NCBI GenBank assembly: GCA_012934845.2
Contig: WNNJ02000885.1
Coordinates: forward strand, 1-64,000
Reading direction: 5' to 3'
Source: Pomphorhynchus laevis
Lineage: Eukaryota > Acanthocephala > Palaeacanthocephala > Echinorhynchida > Pomphorhynchidae
DNA length: 64,000 nt
Shown: positions 10,225-21,289 of the stretch, in pieces
Numbering within the stretch: the stretch's first letter is position 1
How the letters are laid out: the number at the start of each line of letters is the position of its first letter
Program-made: the position numbers and the translations under genes
Notes under the pieces: generated by a model
Seen by the model: only the letters and a program-made list of their open reading frames with translations
Database searches by the model: none
What the model was told of the DNA's origin: nothing

Positions 10225-10323
10225 ATCAGAGGAAATACATCATTAGCATGTATTTGGCCCCGCTGCTATGTTGGGTAGAGGAGTTTGGGGCCGAAACCTG
10301 ATAGCATAGCAGTTCCTCCTGAT
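10225..10323 (+). ncRNA. Candidate structured RNA with H-type pseudoknot in Naiad 3' UTR
   Basis: Four pairings can be drawn by hand: ATCAGAGGAA (10225-10234) with TTCCTCCTGAT (10313-10323, one bulge); hairpin AAATACAT/ATGTATTT (10233-10240 with 10248-10255); GGCCCC (10256-10261) with GGGGCC (10287-10292); CTGCTATG (10263-10270) with CATAGCAG (10305-10312). The last two cross, making a pseudoknot. The block recurs at about 965, 3870, 12058, 20955, 35640, 35962, 36190, 37925 and 43985 (+), and at about 27615 and 56830 (-). The copy at 36190 keeps pairing through changes on both sides (GGCCTC/GAGGCC). The function is unknown. Confidence 0.6.
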
Positions 10324-10769
10324 GACCTCTAATTCTTATTCTGATACAACGTCTGTTATTTATTAGTCAATTCATAAAAATGACGTTTATTTTAAATTTT
10401 ATTTTTTATTTTTATTTTTTAACTTGATTAAAATTATAGAAAATCTAAAAACAATTATTAATTTTATTATTTAATTATTAAATTTTGATTTAGCATTATT
10501 ATGTTTTGTTTATTTTATAATTATATAACAATACGTAGACTCAGTTAGCTGATTTAATTATATAATATATAATTTTTTATTTTCGCTAGATTTTTGCATC
10601 AAAATAAAAATAAGAAATTATTAAAAAAAGTAAACAAAATATAAAAATTGAATAAATTTATAATGTTTTCATTGAGTCCGCTGAATTTAAATCTGAGTTT
10701 TATTTTACAATCCCATTAACGCTAAGAGCGATGGGGATAATCAACAGAGAAAAATGTAAAAGAATCAGA

Positions 10770-12385
10770 TCAGATAACTGAGTCAATATGTTTTATACGA
10801 TAAATAAAAATAAAGATAAATAAATAATTATTAATTTAATAATTAATGCTATCAAAAGGGTATAAATATAGATTAAATAAGTAAGCTGATTAATAGTAAA
10901 AGCTTAAATACATCAAAGAAAAACATTTGGAAAGAGTATATATTTGATAAAAATAAAATGAAAATAACAAGCAATTACAAATATAATTTTTATTAAAATA
11001 TTCGATAAGAAAATAATATTATTGATGTATAACAGATTAATCCAAAACAATTACAAAAGGAAAGATAAAATTAATAAAGATATGTATACAGAACTTACTA
11101 AATTAAAGGATAACTATATAATAACAACCATTGATAAAGCTAGTAATAACTTTGTCTTCATATGCAAAAAGCTTTATTATATACTAATGGAAGAGGTTAA
11201 TTCTAATGATTTAAATGTAAATCCAACATATGAACGTAGTGTGTTGAGTTTAGAAACAATTATTACAAGTCACTGTTCTATAATGGATAAAAAGGGTATA
11301 AAGGTTGAATTAGATAATAAAACTACACCTATATTATATTGGAATCCAAACTTACATAAAAATCTAATAAAACCTAGGTTCATATGTTGTGCGTTTAAAT
11401 GTACATTAAAACCACTTTCTGTCTATATGAATAAAATACTTAAAGTAATTAAAGAACACTTCAAAAAATATTATAATGTAATCGAAATTAATACTGGTAT
11501 AAAACACTACTTCAGTATTAATTCTACGAAAGAATTTTTAGAACAGACAAAAGGAATAAATTTTCAAAATATAAATACATACGATTTTAGTACGCTTTAT
11601 ACAAATCTAGATTTAGTAGATATTAAAGAAGCGTTAGTAAAATTAATTAATCTTATATTCGGAAAAAGATATACATATATATGTTATAATAACTATAACG
11701 CCTATCTAACAAAAATTAAACCATCAGGTAAATATAAATATATGGATAAAATTGAATTAATAGAATCCTTAAATATTTTGATAAATCAAAATTGTTTAAA
11801 AGTAGGAACATCTATTATGTGTAAAAGATGTTCCAATTGGAGGTAATAGTAGCCCAATTATAGCTGACTTGTTTTTAAGCTTTATAGAATATAAATTTGT
11901 TCATAACTGTTTAAAAAATAAATCTAAATTATATAAAGATATGAAATATATTTTTCGATATATTGATGATATATGTGTATTTAATTCGAGCAATTTTTAT
12001 TCAATAAGCGAACAAATTTATCCAGGTAGCCTCATTCTTCATAAAACCATAGATAATTTTATTAGAGGAAATACCTCATTAGCATGTATTTGGCCCCGCT
12101 GCTATGGTTGGTAGTGGAACAGAGGCTGAAACATGATAACATAGCAGTTTCTCCTGATGACCTCTAATCCTTATTCTGATACATAGTTTTTTATCTATTA
12201 GTCAATTCATAAAATTGATTTTTATTTTTAATTTCAGTTTATAATTCATCGTGATATAAATTATATAAAAATAACAATTATTTATTATTTATTAATTTTT
12301 ATTATTTAACTATTTAACTTTTTATTTTGCATTATTTTTAATTTGCAATATAAAATACGTAGACTCAGTTAGCTTATTTAATATA
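10770..12385 (+). mobile_element. Naiad PLE copy E (keeps RT motif A)
   Basis: Starts near CAGATAACTGAGTCAA, which resembles the inverted form of the Naiad terminus, then jumps into the linker at about 10845. RT coding runs 11022-11846 with motif A and goes on in another frame to motif C (FRYIDDICVFNSS, about 11955). The thumb is deleted: the sequence passes directly into the 3' UTR near 12045. The 3' structured block lies at 12058-12172 and the terminus near 12375. The tandem of copies D and E sits inside the CatSper2 intron. Confidence 0.85.
11022..11846 (+). CDS. Naiad RT fingers and palm with motif A
   Basis: 274 residues open. It begins before KRKDKINKDMYTELTK, then has the fingers (TIDKASNNFVFICKK), ILYWNPNLHKN (a conserved PLE RT segment) and NTYDFSTLYTNLDLVDIKEAL, whose DFSTLYTN is motif A with the catalytic Asp. 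The stretch between the fingers and motif A (about IKEHFKKYYNVIEINTGIKHYF) is where N-terminal-EN PLEs are reported to carry an insertion-in-fingers domain; I cannot prove its limits. It ends by frameshift just before motif B. Confidence 0.8.
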   Translation: MMYNRLIQNNYKRKDKINKDMYTELTKLKDNYIITTIDKASNNFVFICKKLYYILMEEVNSNDLNVNPTYERSVLSLETIITSHCSIMDKKGIKVELDNKTTPILYWNPNLHKNLIKPRFICCAFKCTLKPLSVYMNKILKVIKEHFKKYYNVIEINTGIKHYFSINSTKEFLEQTKGINFQNINTYDFSTLYTNLDLVDIKEALVKLINLIFGKRYTYICYNNYNAYLTKIKPSGKYKYMDKIELIESLNILINQNCLKVGTSIMCKRCSNWR

Positions 12386-13985
12386 ATATTAAAAAATAGA
12401 TTTATTTTTTAAGTGGCAAATGCGATACCGCGCACGCTTACATGACCAGGAAAAAAAACAAAAATCTAAATCATATGTCGAGAAAGTGCGAACGGAGGAG
12501 GTATTCGAATGTGATTAAGGATGGAGCGCGGCAAACGTCGAGTAGGAACTAATTCCAGGCGAGTGCGGCGGCGATGAGAAAGGATCGAAGACCTTAATTG
12601 TTGGAGTAATTGGAAAAGTAGAGTAAGAGGGAATTACGGGAACGCAGTGATAGAGAGGTGGGACAAGTTTTGTCTAAGAAAGGGAGGTTGATGAACGATG
12701 GACAGCCGACAGCGATGAGACGGAAAGTTACGAAAATGCGGAGTTGTATGCGGTTGTGGATGGTGGAACAGGAGAGTTGGGCATGATATGTGAATGTGTG
12801 GTCAAAGCGACGGAGACGTAGGAATAACTCGAACGGCGGAGTTAATGATGCGATGTAGGGGTAGGATGATGGATTTTTGAGAATTGGCTAAAAGGCTGAG
12901 GCAGTAATCGATTTTAAGCAAAAGAAACGATGAAATATGAGACATAAGTAACGAAAGTCGATAAGGGGGTCGGATACGGCGGATGTCACGGAGAATTAAG
13001 TTAGACGAACGGACGTTGTCGCGGACGAATGGTTTAAGGGAAAGGGGATCATCGGAATGGAATCCTAAGAAAGTGAGATTGTGGACTATGGGGATGATTG
13101 ATTAGGCAACAGATACAGGGGCAGGAAATATATTAGGTTGACTGGTGAGGATCTACATTATTTTAGACTTCTCGGGGTATTGAACGAGATTAAGATGGAA
13201 GAGACGTTTGTAGATAGAAGTAAGACAGTTAAAGGCAGAAATTACGGGTCGTGTATGTGATAGGCGGCGAATGAGCATATATGAGGATGTCATCGTCGTA
13301 TTGCATGACGTTAAAGGATTAAGGTTTAATAAACGGAGAGAGATAGTCGAGTAGAAGAGAGAAAAGCAGGGGTCCCAGGACTGAACCTCGTGGGACTCCG
13401 CAGAAAATAGGGATGGGAATAAAAGATAATGAATTTGAACACACTCGAAAAGAACGGTCGAAAATATACAAGGCAAACCATAATACAGAGTATGAAGAAA
13501 TGCCGTAATCATAACGAAGGCGAGAACGAAGGATGGAATGGTCGACGATGTCAAAGGCGAATGAGAGGTCGAGGGAGATAAGAATACTATGTAGATCCTT
13601 GTCACGAGAAATTAGTATGTCGTTGAAAACTATCACGCATGCGATTTCTGTGGAGTGATTAGATTGGAAATTGGATTGGAAAGGAGGGTACAGATTAGAT
13701 GAAGAGAAATAAACGTTGATTTGTATTAGGATAATGCGGTCTAAGCGCTTGGATAGAGTAGGGAGTGTGAAATGGGGCCATAGCTAGAAGGACGTGAGAG
13801 GTTGATTGATTGTTTCTTAAGGCGGGGACGAACGATAGTGGATTTTCAGTGTGATGGAAAGATACGACCGCGGATGGACGAGTTAAACAAATTGGTGAGG
13901 AAAGGGGATATCGATGAGTATATCGATGTAAGTATGGGCGTTTAGGTAATGTCGCGAAAACAGCCTGTTTTCGCGACATTACTTG
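12386..13985 (-). mobile_element. CR1/jockey-like LINE relic
   Basis: Minus-strand RT of an APE-type LINE with a pyrimidine-rich coding strand. It shows SILISLDLSFAFDIVDHSILRSRL (motif A region, about 13560), GVPRGSVLGPLLFSLLLDYL (motif B, about 13370) and MQYDDD (decayed motif C, about 13300). Further 3' the frame is broken. GC content is higher than the flanks, so base composition marks it as foreign to the AT-rich intron. The 5' edge at 13946-13982 is a perfect 17-bp snap-back palindrome with a 3-base spacer, where the element stops. Confidence 0.8.
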
Positions 13986-14060
13986 ACTCCTGTGAAGTAG
14001 AGGTTACCGGACACTGGTGATTATATTTTGATGGGAGTTTCGAATTTATTTAAAAGTCTT

Positions 14061-14256
14061 ACCAGATCTGTTTCATCTAAAACTAACTAATCTGTTAAAA
14101 TTAAAAACTATCAGATGATATACGAATTCAAAAATAAATATCAACGAATTCAACGAATACCAGATCTGTTTCATTTATAACTAACCAATCCGGTAAAATT
14201 TAAAACTATCAGATGATATATGAATTCAAAAATAAATATCAACGAATTCAAAAAGA
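14061..14256 (+). repeat. 98-bp tandem duplication
   Basis: Two neighbouring near-identical units starting ACCAGATCTGTTTCAT at 14061 and 14159. No coding content. It lies in the CatSper2 intron. Confidence 0.75.
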
Positions 14257-14814
14257 AATTATGGATGGGGGATGCCATGGGGAAAGCTGCTTTTCCGTAT
14301 TTGTGATACTTTTATTATATTTTCTTTTTTCTGCAGTGAACCAGCCAATTAAGCCATGCGTTTATGTGCTGTTGAAACATTAATAATAATATACAAGGGA
14401 AATCGAACAAGCAATTTTAATATTTTGTTTGTGCTTAAAATAAAAGCGAGCGAATGGCATTAGTACTTTATGATAAGACTGTTTGCCAACAGTTTTAATC
14501 ATAACAAAGCAGTCGAATTGTAATTGTATTTCATAAATGTCCCGTTTAATGCTCTACTTTAATCTTTACTCTTGAATTATAATGCGTTGAAAACGTTAAG
14601 ACTGATAAATAATATGATAAAAAGGTTTTGTGATTAATAATTTCATTACCCTGGTTCGTTCAATACTATTTTTGAGTGCAAAACGTTACAATTTCAATTT
14701 AAATTATCACTGCATAATATACGGAGAAAGTAATTAATGTAATTTATCGTTTTAACAATTAAAAAATAATAAATCATTGTATTTTTGGAAATTAGAACGT
14801 AATTAACAAAATTC

Positions 14815-15380
14815 AAATAAAATTTTATATTTCGCTAACTGCTACAAGCATCATCAGAAACAGAAACAAAATGTAAATGTTTTGAAGCATGATCAATAAA
14901 CTCTATGCTTTAATATTCCGCTAGCTGATGTACCGTCATAAAAACGATTGGTACAATTTGTTCAAACGAACAGATTGCACTTTTTTCTGATGATGTTGGC
15001 AGCAAGTGAAATATAAAAATAATTTGTTTTTTTTTGTCGATTCTGCTCTAAAATTCGGAATTTAAGAAATGGATCAAAATCAGTTATTTTAACAAACCAG
15101 TTCAGCTGATTGATATACTTTAAAAGAAATGAAATCGATATTAGAAATAACTTATGTTGATCTATTTTTTCATTTGGAATTTTGAAGCATGAGCAATACA
15201 GCACCACTTTATTTTTATATTTAACTAACAGCTGCTAACAGAAAAACAAGGCACAATTTGTTTTGGTTTTTTTAATAAATCGAAAATCACAACATGAACA
15301 AAACTGCAAGCTTTGTATCTAGTCATGCCTGCAGCAGTTAGCGAAATATAAAAATAAATTGTGTTTTGTTAATCCTGCTC
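14815..15380. repeat. Canonical-PLE-like terminal repeat pieces with hammerhead-like cores
   Basis: Several copies of a motif ending GCGAAATATAAAAATAA occur in both orientations. At 14830-14857 (minus) and 14987-15011 (plus) the strand reads CTGATGATG, then a short stem, then GAAA: the order CUGANGA, stem II, GAAA of a hammerhead ribozyme. Stem II is weak in both. Pieces at about 15225 and 15325 keep only the GTTAGCGAAATATA part. The likely origin is decayed terminal repeats of canonical Penelope-like elements or small non-autonomous relatives. Confidence 0.5.
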
Positions 15381-15447
15381 CAAAATTTATCAGTTATTTT
15401 TAATTTATCATGATAATTCTTCATGAAAGCCTGATAAAGGATGCTAC

Positions 15448-16269
15448 AATTAAAGCAATATATGATATGCTTTTTATAGTTTTCCAAATAACTTGCATTA
15501 GGAATTTCATGCTTTGGAAGCTTGCCATCAGTTTAATTGTTCTAAATAATTTTAGGAGACGTAAAAATCTTAATAAAAGGAACTGTCTTTGAATGGTCGT
15601 TCTTAGCCAATTGTCTTTACCGCTCATATCGGCAGTAATCTCTTCTACAGAGTCCATAATTTCCACTGACAATAAGACAAATGTAATAATCATATCTAGG
15701 ACATTCCAGATTGATCGCCAAAAGGCTTTAAAGTCCGCACACCATTTTAGAATTATTTCGACAGTAAAACAGAAAACTGCAAATCTATCTATCGCTTGCA
15801 AAGATCCAACCAGTTGTTGTATTCTATCATTGATTGAATCTTCTAACATACTAGCAACAAAAATACATATAAGATCGCATATCACAAGGCAAACAATAAA
15901 ACGCTGCCATATCTTTGTACATAATAGCCATTTCGAAAAATTGTCCAATCTTTTGAACGAAGCAGCGTCGAATATTTCTATACTGTTGTCGATCTTTCTC
16001 GTTTGAAGATTATGAATATAACAAGCATATTCTACTTGATGCCTGCTTAACTCAGGCTTCTGATCAGAAGGACATGTCTCGTAAAAACCTTGCTTACTTT
16101 CATGAAACGATTTTACCTTCCATCGTTGCCTTATGCTAGATGGGATGTATTTATTTAGCAGATCATTACATTTGTGAATATTTATAACATTCTTTTGATT
16201 TTCAAATGATGCGTATTTGGACGCACATTGATTTTCATTAGATGAACTTTTTAAAGCAAGTTTAGTCAT
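15448..16269 (-). CDS. CATSPER2: CatSper2, 5' exon: N-terminus, S1-S4 and start of S5
   Basis: Starts MTKLALKSSSNENQ. A hydrophilic N-terminus of about 115 residues is followed by S1 (FIVCLVICDLICIFVASML), S2 to S3 (FCFTVEIILKWCADFKAFW, then NVLDMIITFVLLSVEIM) and an S4 voltage sensor with spaced arginines and lysines (RQFLLLRFLRLLKLFRTIKL). The exon ends in S5 at KSISYIALI, where GTAGCA can act as donor. The order and the WRSIWNVLD segment match vertebrate CatSper2 (WKSAWNVFD). An in-frame stop lies just past the donor, so splicing is needed. The intron to 9452 is about 6 kb and is full of retroelements. Upstream non-coding exons are possible. Confidence 0.88.
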
Positions 16270-16640
16270 TATTAAAATATTATCATATTTTCTATGAATT
16301 AACTATAAAGTCACGGTTGTCATAGATACTACATTCTTTTTGATAAATTAATTCGCTTAATTAAATAATAATTAGATAATTTAATTATATAATTTGTGTG
16401 CTATAATTTTTTAAAGAGAAATAAATAATTTATTATAAAACTTAGAGATTCTAAGATTCCTAGATCCCGTATCAAAGGTGGAAGTAATTCGGGGATCAAG
16501 TAATTGGCGCAGTATTCCCTAGAGCCAATCGAGCTATCTAGGATACTAAAGTCTTTGGACAGCCTCAAGTTACAGATGGAACGGCACGATCCTCGGATTA
16601 TTTCGATATGACTGGCCTCGCCTATTACCTCTGTCTTTTT
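16270..16640. other. No gene recognised (CatSper2 upstream region)
   Basis: AT-rich DNA just upstream of the CatSper2 start codon, changing near 16450 to a more balanced composition. It may hold the CatSper2 promoter. No motif was identified. Confidence 0.35.
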
Positions 16641-18310
16641 CCAGTTTATATTTTATGCCATTCCAATGACATAAAAATGTGACGATAAGTGTGTCAAGGT
16701 CTATGCCATAGCCTTACTTGGGCCGGTCACAACTCCATCGTCGAGATACCATTTGTTGAAAATAATGGCATTGATTGTTGAAATTTAGGCAATGATTGGG
16801 TTTATCGCCAGACAAAATAGGAACGGGCTCAAAGGGTCTCCTTGCTGAACACCACTTAAGGATGAAAGGGGTTCCAAATAGGAATGTGGAACCCCTTTCA
16901 TACTTAAGCAGTGTTCCGCAAGGTGTGAGGTATCCTTGCTGCCATAGACCCAAATCGTAAACTCGATCCACTGCCATAGCAATAATTTACCCGTTTGGAA
17001 AGTTATTGGAAAAACCTTCTTATAGCGTCCATAATGTATTTTCGACTCATAGTGTTAAATGTATTTGTTATGTCGATTTTGATCCATATCAGGTCATTAA
17101 CTTATCGGTTACGGTGATTTAATGATCGAGCATGCTGTATAATCTCTTCGATACAATTTGGTATAGATACACCGAGTTGGTGGGGTTGAAGGGCTGCAGA
17201 GAAGCGCGAACGAAGTTTAATGTATATGCACTTGGAATAGAGGCGTCACAATGTTTCATCAACTGTAATTGGACGGATCCCGCCGTCAGGCTTACTCAAG
17301 GCATGTAGATTAGCCCCTGCGACGAAGCGTACGAGATCATGTGGTATTAACCCTGCAATCATGTGATTAACGAACATTGTTATACGGTAAAGAAGGGATT
17401 CGTGGTCGACCGCCAGCATGTCCTGTAGATGCTCTGCTCGTAACCCAAAACATCCGGGAGAAGTGGAAGGAGAAAATGATGATATTGCAGCTTGACTGGT
17501 ATCATAATCAACCAACAAAGGTAGTGACGAAATTGATTATGGCGAGAAACGGGGCTCGTAGGACGACGGGTGTAGCAAAACGAGTTACTCTCGAGTAGAG
17601 TATGACGATTCACAGATGCCGCTAGAAGTTAAGCGACGCATGGCTTTTCCATAGTTACCACTTCTTGTCAGATCGATGGCTTCTGCGATGTCAAGCTTAG
17701 AAGAAGATCTCATGGCTGTTTTGGAAGGACGATTCTTCAAGGTCGACAGACATTCACTTTATTACCATCTTCAAACCATCCCATACATATAGTCATCCGC
17801 GACCGGACATTATCCTCATATTGACCGCGAGCTGTCCTAGTTTGTAAGCACAGTTTCGGGAAACATAATAGACGGACCCAATCATGTATGGACTACGAAC
17901 ATATGACCTTAAGAATAAGGGCTGAGAATAACTCTGATACTCGACGGCGCAAATTCCATGGAATGCGCTTCACAGTGTTAATTGGAGCTATCCAGACTTT
18001 CCGTAGAAGTTCGAGTGATGCACCATTCAAATCAATATCCGGATTGACTATGAGTTCTTCAGCTGAAGAATCAGATTGGTTATTAACATGCTCTGATTAA
18101 ACATCGTAATCCGCGTGATTTACCTGAACCGACCTTCGAGCGGTGCAGACGGGTGGGTGATTAGATGTAGACGGTATTTTACCAGAACCCAAGCACCTCA
18201 TTGAAACTGCCCCGTGTATACGAAGACGGCATGTGTTATTTAGTCGAAATTGTCCATAGTATACGGCACAATTCTCAATCCGGTTCCCCCTCGATGATGA
18301 CTCCATGAAA
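16640..18310 (-). mobile_element. Non-LTR retrotransposon with RLE architecture, 5' and RT part (relic)
   Basis: Minus strand. The 5' end (18306 down) encodes MESSSRGNRIENC, then a C-rich finger-like segment comparable to the N-terminus at 56160. The fingers follow (SPSTSPGCFGLRAEHLQDML at about 17470; SKPDGGIRPITVDETL at about 17260) and SLSGVQQGDPLSPFLFCLAI (motif B, about 16820). Motif C is decayed. Many frame changes occur. A 22-bp inverted repeat with one mismatch (16855-16876 and 16887-16908) interrupts the RT. The family is the same as at 24110, 52000 and 62400, where a C-terminal CCHC plus PD-(D/E)XK-like region is seen. Confidence 0.8.
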
Positions 18311-18571
18311 CGCAGGAACGCTTGTGTGTGTTTAAGCTTCGTTTTGTTTAGACTGATTACCGCTTCGCTGTATATGTAACCAGATCGATGTATATATTAA
18401 TTGTATGTTAATTTATTGTAAGTAGTTTGTAATCACGAAATTTGGTAGACAAGATTTTCCGCTCGCTTTGCTCGCGTAAACGAAAATTGTATGTATATTA
18501 TATTGTATGTAGTTATAAGTAAAGAATTTTTTTAACCAGATAAGAATATTTTTAGTTTAAATAAATTTACA

Positions 18572-18818
18572 TTACATTTCGTACGGTGTACTAACAAGTA
18601 TTTGCTTATTTAAAGTTAGTTTGTGATCCTCTGTAAACTGTCCTTTTAACATTATTTCGTCGCTATCCACTGACACGTAAATACCGGATAAATGAAATAA
18701 TCCGCAGTCGCTTACTTTCCCAGTGAGATGCACAACGATCTTTTCACCCGGGCGTACATAATTGCCACTTAGGCATGTTGTCTTTCCGTACCATTTTATA
18801 GTGTTCTCATTGTACACA
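18572..18818 (-). CDS. Possible terminal exon of a host gene (unidentified)
   Basis: An open stretch ending in a stop (STPYEM), with a possible acceptor (TTTAAAG) directly upstream at 18819-18820 and a T-rich tract before it. It encodes about 81 residues, including NYVRPGEKIVVHLTGKVSDC and GLFHLSGIYVSV, which looks like a beta-sandwich strand pattern. Exons d and e of the gene at 34-61 kb show a loosely similar pattern (FSEITIRCTCIKAGIFAVRF). I cannot name the protein; a TRAPP II-type trafficking subunit is only a guess. Upstream exons were not found. Confidence 0.4.
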
Positions 18819-18829
18819 CTTTAAACAAT

Positions 18830-19430
18830 GGCAAAACGCCAAAAATGTTATGGTTTTTTAAAAATCAAAAGTGTAAAATTAAAACAATTTAAATATTATA
18901 TTTTAATTGCTTAACTCAAAATATACAGAAATCTGTATCGACATCGCGTAGTACACACAGACGAACACAAAAACTCAGACAAAGCTTAGTGCACAAAAAT
19001 ATAAACTTCTGATAAGACTCATACAGAGTGGACGGGAGAGTGATAGAGGACGGGATCAGTAAAAGAAAATTCCATGTATGTTCAATAAAAGTAAATACCC
19101 GAAATAATTTACAGTTATTTATCTTATTAATCATTATTTTTAATTTATAAATAATATAAAATACGTAGACTCAGCTGTTCTGATTTATTATTTAAAATTA
19201 TTAATTATTATATTATAAATTGCTTGTTCACTAATAGATTTCTGTTATTTATTAGTGGAGAGATTGAAATACAAAATATCGAATTTTCGATATTAGGGTG
19301 AAATTGCACAAAATATTTTTTACTGTACAAGTGTTTATAAAACTGTCAATTGCGTAGTGACACTCGACAAAACATAGCCATTTTTGATTTTTTGTCATTT
19401 TTAGAAAATTTGTGTACCACGAATTTTAAT
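18830..19430. other. No gene recognised; Naiad terminus fragment
   Basis: AT-rich. ATACGTAGACTCAGCTGTTC near 19161 matches the Naiad 3' terminus, and that short piece is all that can be assigned. Confidence 0.4.
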
Positions 19431-20055
19431 TTTCAATTTGAAAATGAAATGTGGGAACAAGTTGATTGTTTGTCTATGGGTAATCTTCTAGCCCAGTACT
19501 TGCTGAAATATACATGATAAGGTGGGAACTCACACATTTAAAGGACATGAATTCTATTCACACCTGGCTTAGGTATGTGGATGATGATTTTGTTCTTTAA
19601 AAACAACCGTTTAATCCTGATTACTTTTTGGATTCATTAAATAATGCTGACTTTAATATTCAGTGGGCATTAACGAAGAAGACTATGGTATGTTATCCTT
19701 TTTGATGTAAAGATAATTAGATCTACACGAAAAGTAGAACATTTTTTCCAAAAAATGATAGCTATCCCAATATTGTAAGCTGGGAAAGTAATAGAATAGA
19801 AAATTTCTGCAGCTTCCTCACTTTTCTTGAGATCGAAGATCATCTGCTCTAGTAGCTCTCTAAAATCGAAAAGGGATGATATAATTACGGAAGTCTCCTA
19901 AGTAGTGGATATCCTACTTGGGCTATTAAACAAATCATATTTTAGAGGGCATAGTATTAGAAGAAATATGATAGGACCTTAACTTAAAGCAAACTTACTC
20001 AATGCAAAATTACAAAAATTCAGCTGCAAGAGCGCTGTTTCATAGAGTTAATCTT
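19431..20055 (+). pseudogene. Canonical Penelope-like RT relic (5' part of a split PLE)
   Basis: Read across frames the plus strand gives a VDCLSMGNLLA segment (motif B: classical PLEs have DGLSMGSPLSP), then WELTHLKDMNSIHTWLRYVDDDFVL (motif C, YVDD), then a FLDVKI-type segment and a thumb-like tail. Many stops and frame changes show that it is old. The sequence is unlike the Naiad RT. The continuation lies beyond 21290, on the other side of an inserted Naiad. Confidence 0.75.
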
Positions 20056-20059
20056 ATTT

Positions 20060-21285
20060 AATCTTACGATTTTCATACGATTTTAGTACGCTTTATACAA
20101 ATCTAGATTTAGTAGATATTAAAGAAGCGTTAGTAAAATTAATTAATCTTATATTCGGAAAAATATATACATATATATGTTATAATAATTATAACGCCTA
20201 TCTAACAAAAATTAAACCATCAAGTAAATATAAATATATGGATAAAATTGAATTAATAGAATCCTTAAATATTTTGATAAATCAAAATTATTTAAAAGTA
20301 GGGACATCTATATTTAGACAAGTAAAAGGTGTTCCAATGGGTGGTAATAGTAGCCCAATTATAGCTGACTTGTTTTTAAGCTTTATAGAATATGAATTTG
20401 TTCATAACTGTGTAAAAACTAAATCTAAATTATATAAATATATGAAATATATGTTTCGATACATTGATGATATATGTGTATTTAATTCTAATAATTTTTA
20501 TTCAATTAGTGAAGCACATTTATCCAGAAAGCCTTATTCTTAACAAAACCAATATTAATGATAAAGAAGGTGTATATCTAGATATGAACATTAAATTAAC
20601 ATTAACTAAAACTAATATTAATTTATATCGTAAAGATGACATATTTAAATTTACAAGAAACATATTTTTGCATGAGCATTCATGCATACCATATAATATA
20701 AAATATAATACATTAAATAATGAAATTTTAAGAATTGCAACAATATGTAATGATATTGGCTTTCAAAATCATCTAAATAATTTAATAGATACATATTTTA
20801 AACTAGGGTACTATAAAAATAACATCAAGCAGAAAATAGTAAAATATATAAATCAACACAATAATATAAAGAATAAATTTAAACTCTTAAGTGGCAAATT
20901 TTTATGGATAGATAATAAATAATATACTTTGTATTAGAATAAGATACTAGATAGTTTTATCAGAGGAAATACATCATTAGCATGTATTTGGCCCCGCTGC
21001 TATGTTGGGTAGAGGAGTTAGGGGCCGAAACCTGATAGCATAGCAGTTCCTCCTGATGACCTCTAATTCTTATTCTGATACAACGTCTGTTATTTGTTAG
21101 TCAATTCATAAAAATGACGTTTATTTTAAATTTCAATTTTTTTATTTTAACTTGATTTAAATTATAGAAAATCTAAAAACAATTATTAATTTTATTATTT
21201 AAATATTAAATTTTGATTTAGCATTATTATGTTTTGTTTAGTTTATAATTATATTAAATACGTAGACTCAGTTAGCTGATTTGAT
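20060..21285 (+). mobile_element. Naiad PLE copy F, inserted into a canonical PLE
   Basis: Begins at the RT motif A region (ACGATTTTAGTACGCTTTAT) and runs through motifs B and C, the thumb and the 3' UTR to ACGTAGACTCAGTTAGC near 21268. One frameshift occurs just after the motif C region (near 20512), so the RT reads as two overlapping open stretches (20238-20543 and 20464-20922). The structured block lies at 20955-21068. Left of it is a canonical PLE RT and right of it the matching type of GIY-YIG nuclease. Confidence 0.87.
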
Positions 21286-21289
21286 TTGT

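Larger units (their letters stand above)
9545..10560 (+). mobile_element. Naiad PLE, 5'-truncated copy D in the CatSper2 intron
   Basis: Begins at AAAATTATTTAAAAGTAGGG, about 90 bases from the CatSper2 3' exon, and runs to the Naiad end near 10555. The frame is open from the start through 10188 and contains motif B, YIDDI and the complete thumb. The 3' UTR has the clearest version of the structured block (10225-10323). It lies antisense to CatSper2. With an open frame and a clean 3' end it looks fairly recent, although it is truncated at the 5' end. Confidence 0.88.

Noticed and set aside
10225-10323. Canonical hammerhead ribozyme in the Naiad 3' UTR
   Set aside because: CCTGATGA and CCGAAAC are both present, but no arrangement (type I, II or III) brings CUGANGA, stem II and GAAA together with a paired stem II and an intact G12.
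17377-17613. Overlapping open stretches on both strands as genes
   Set aside because: They are other-frame shadows of the LINE reverse transcriptase read on the minus strand.
16640-18310. R2 element in ribosomal DNA
   Set aside because: The RT and nuclease architecture is R2-like, but no rRNA sequence flanks this or any other copy of the family.
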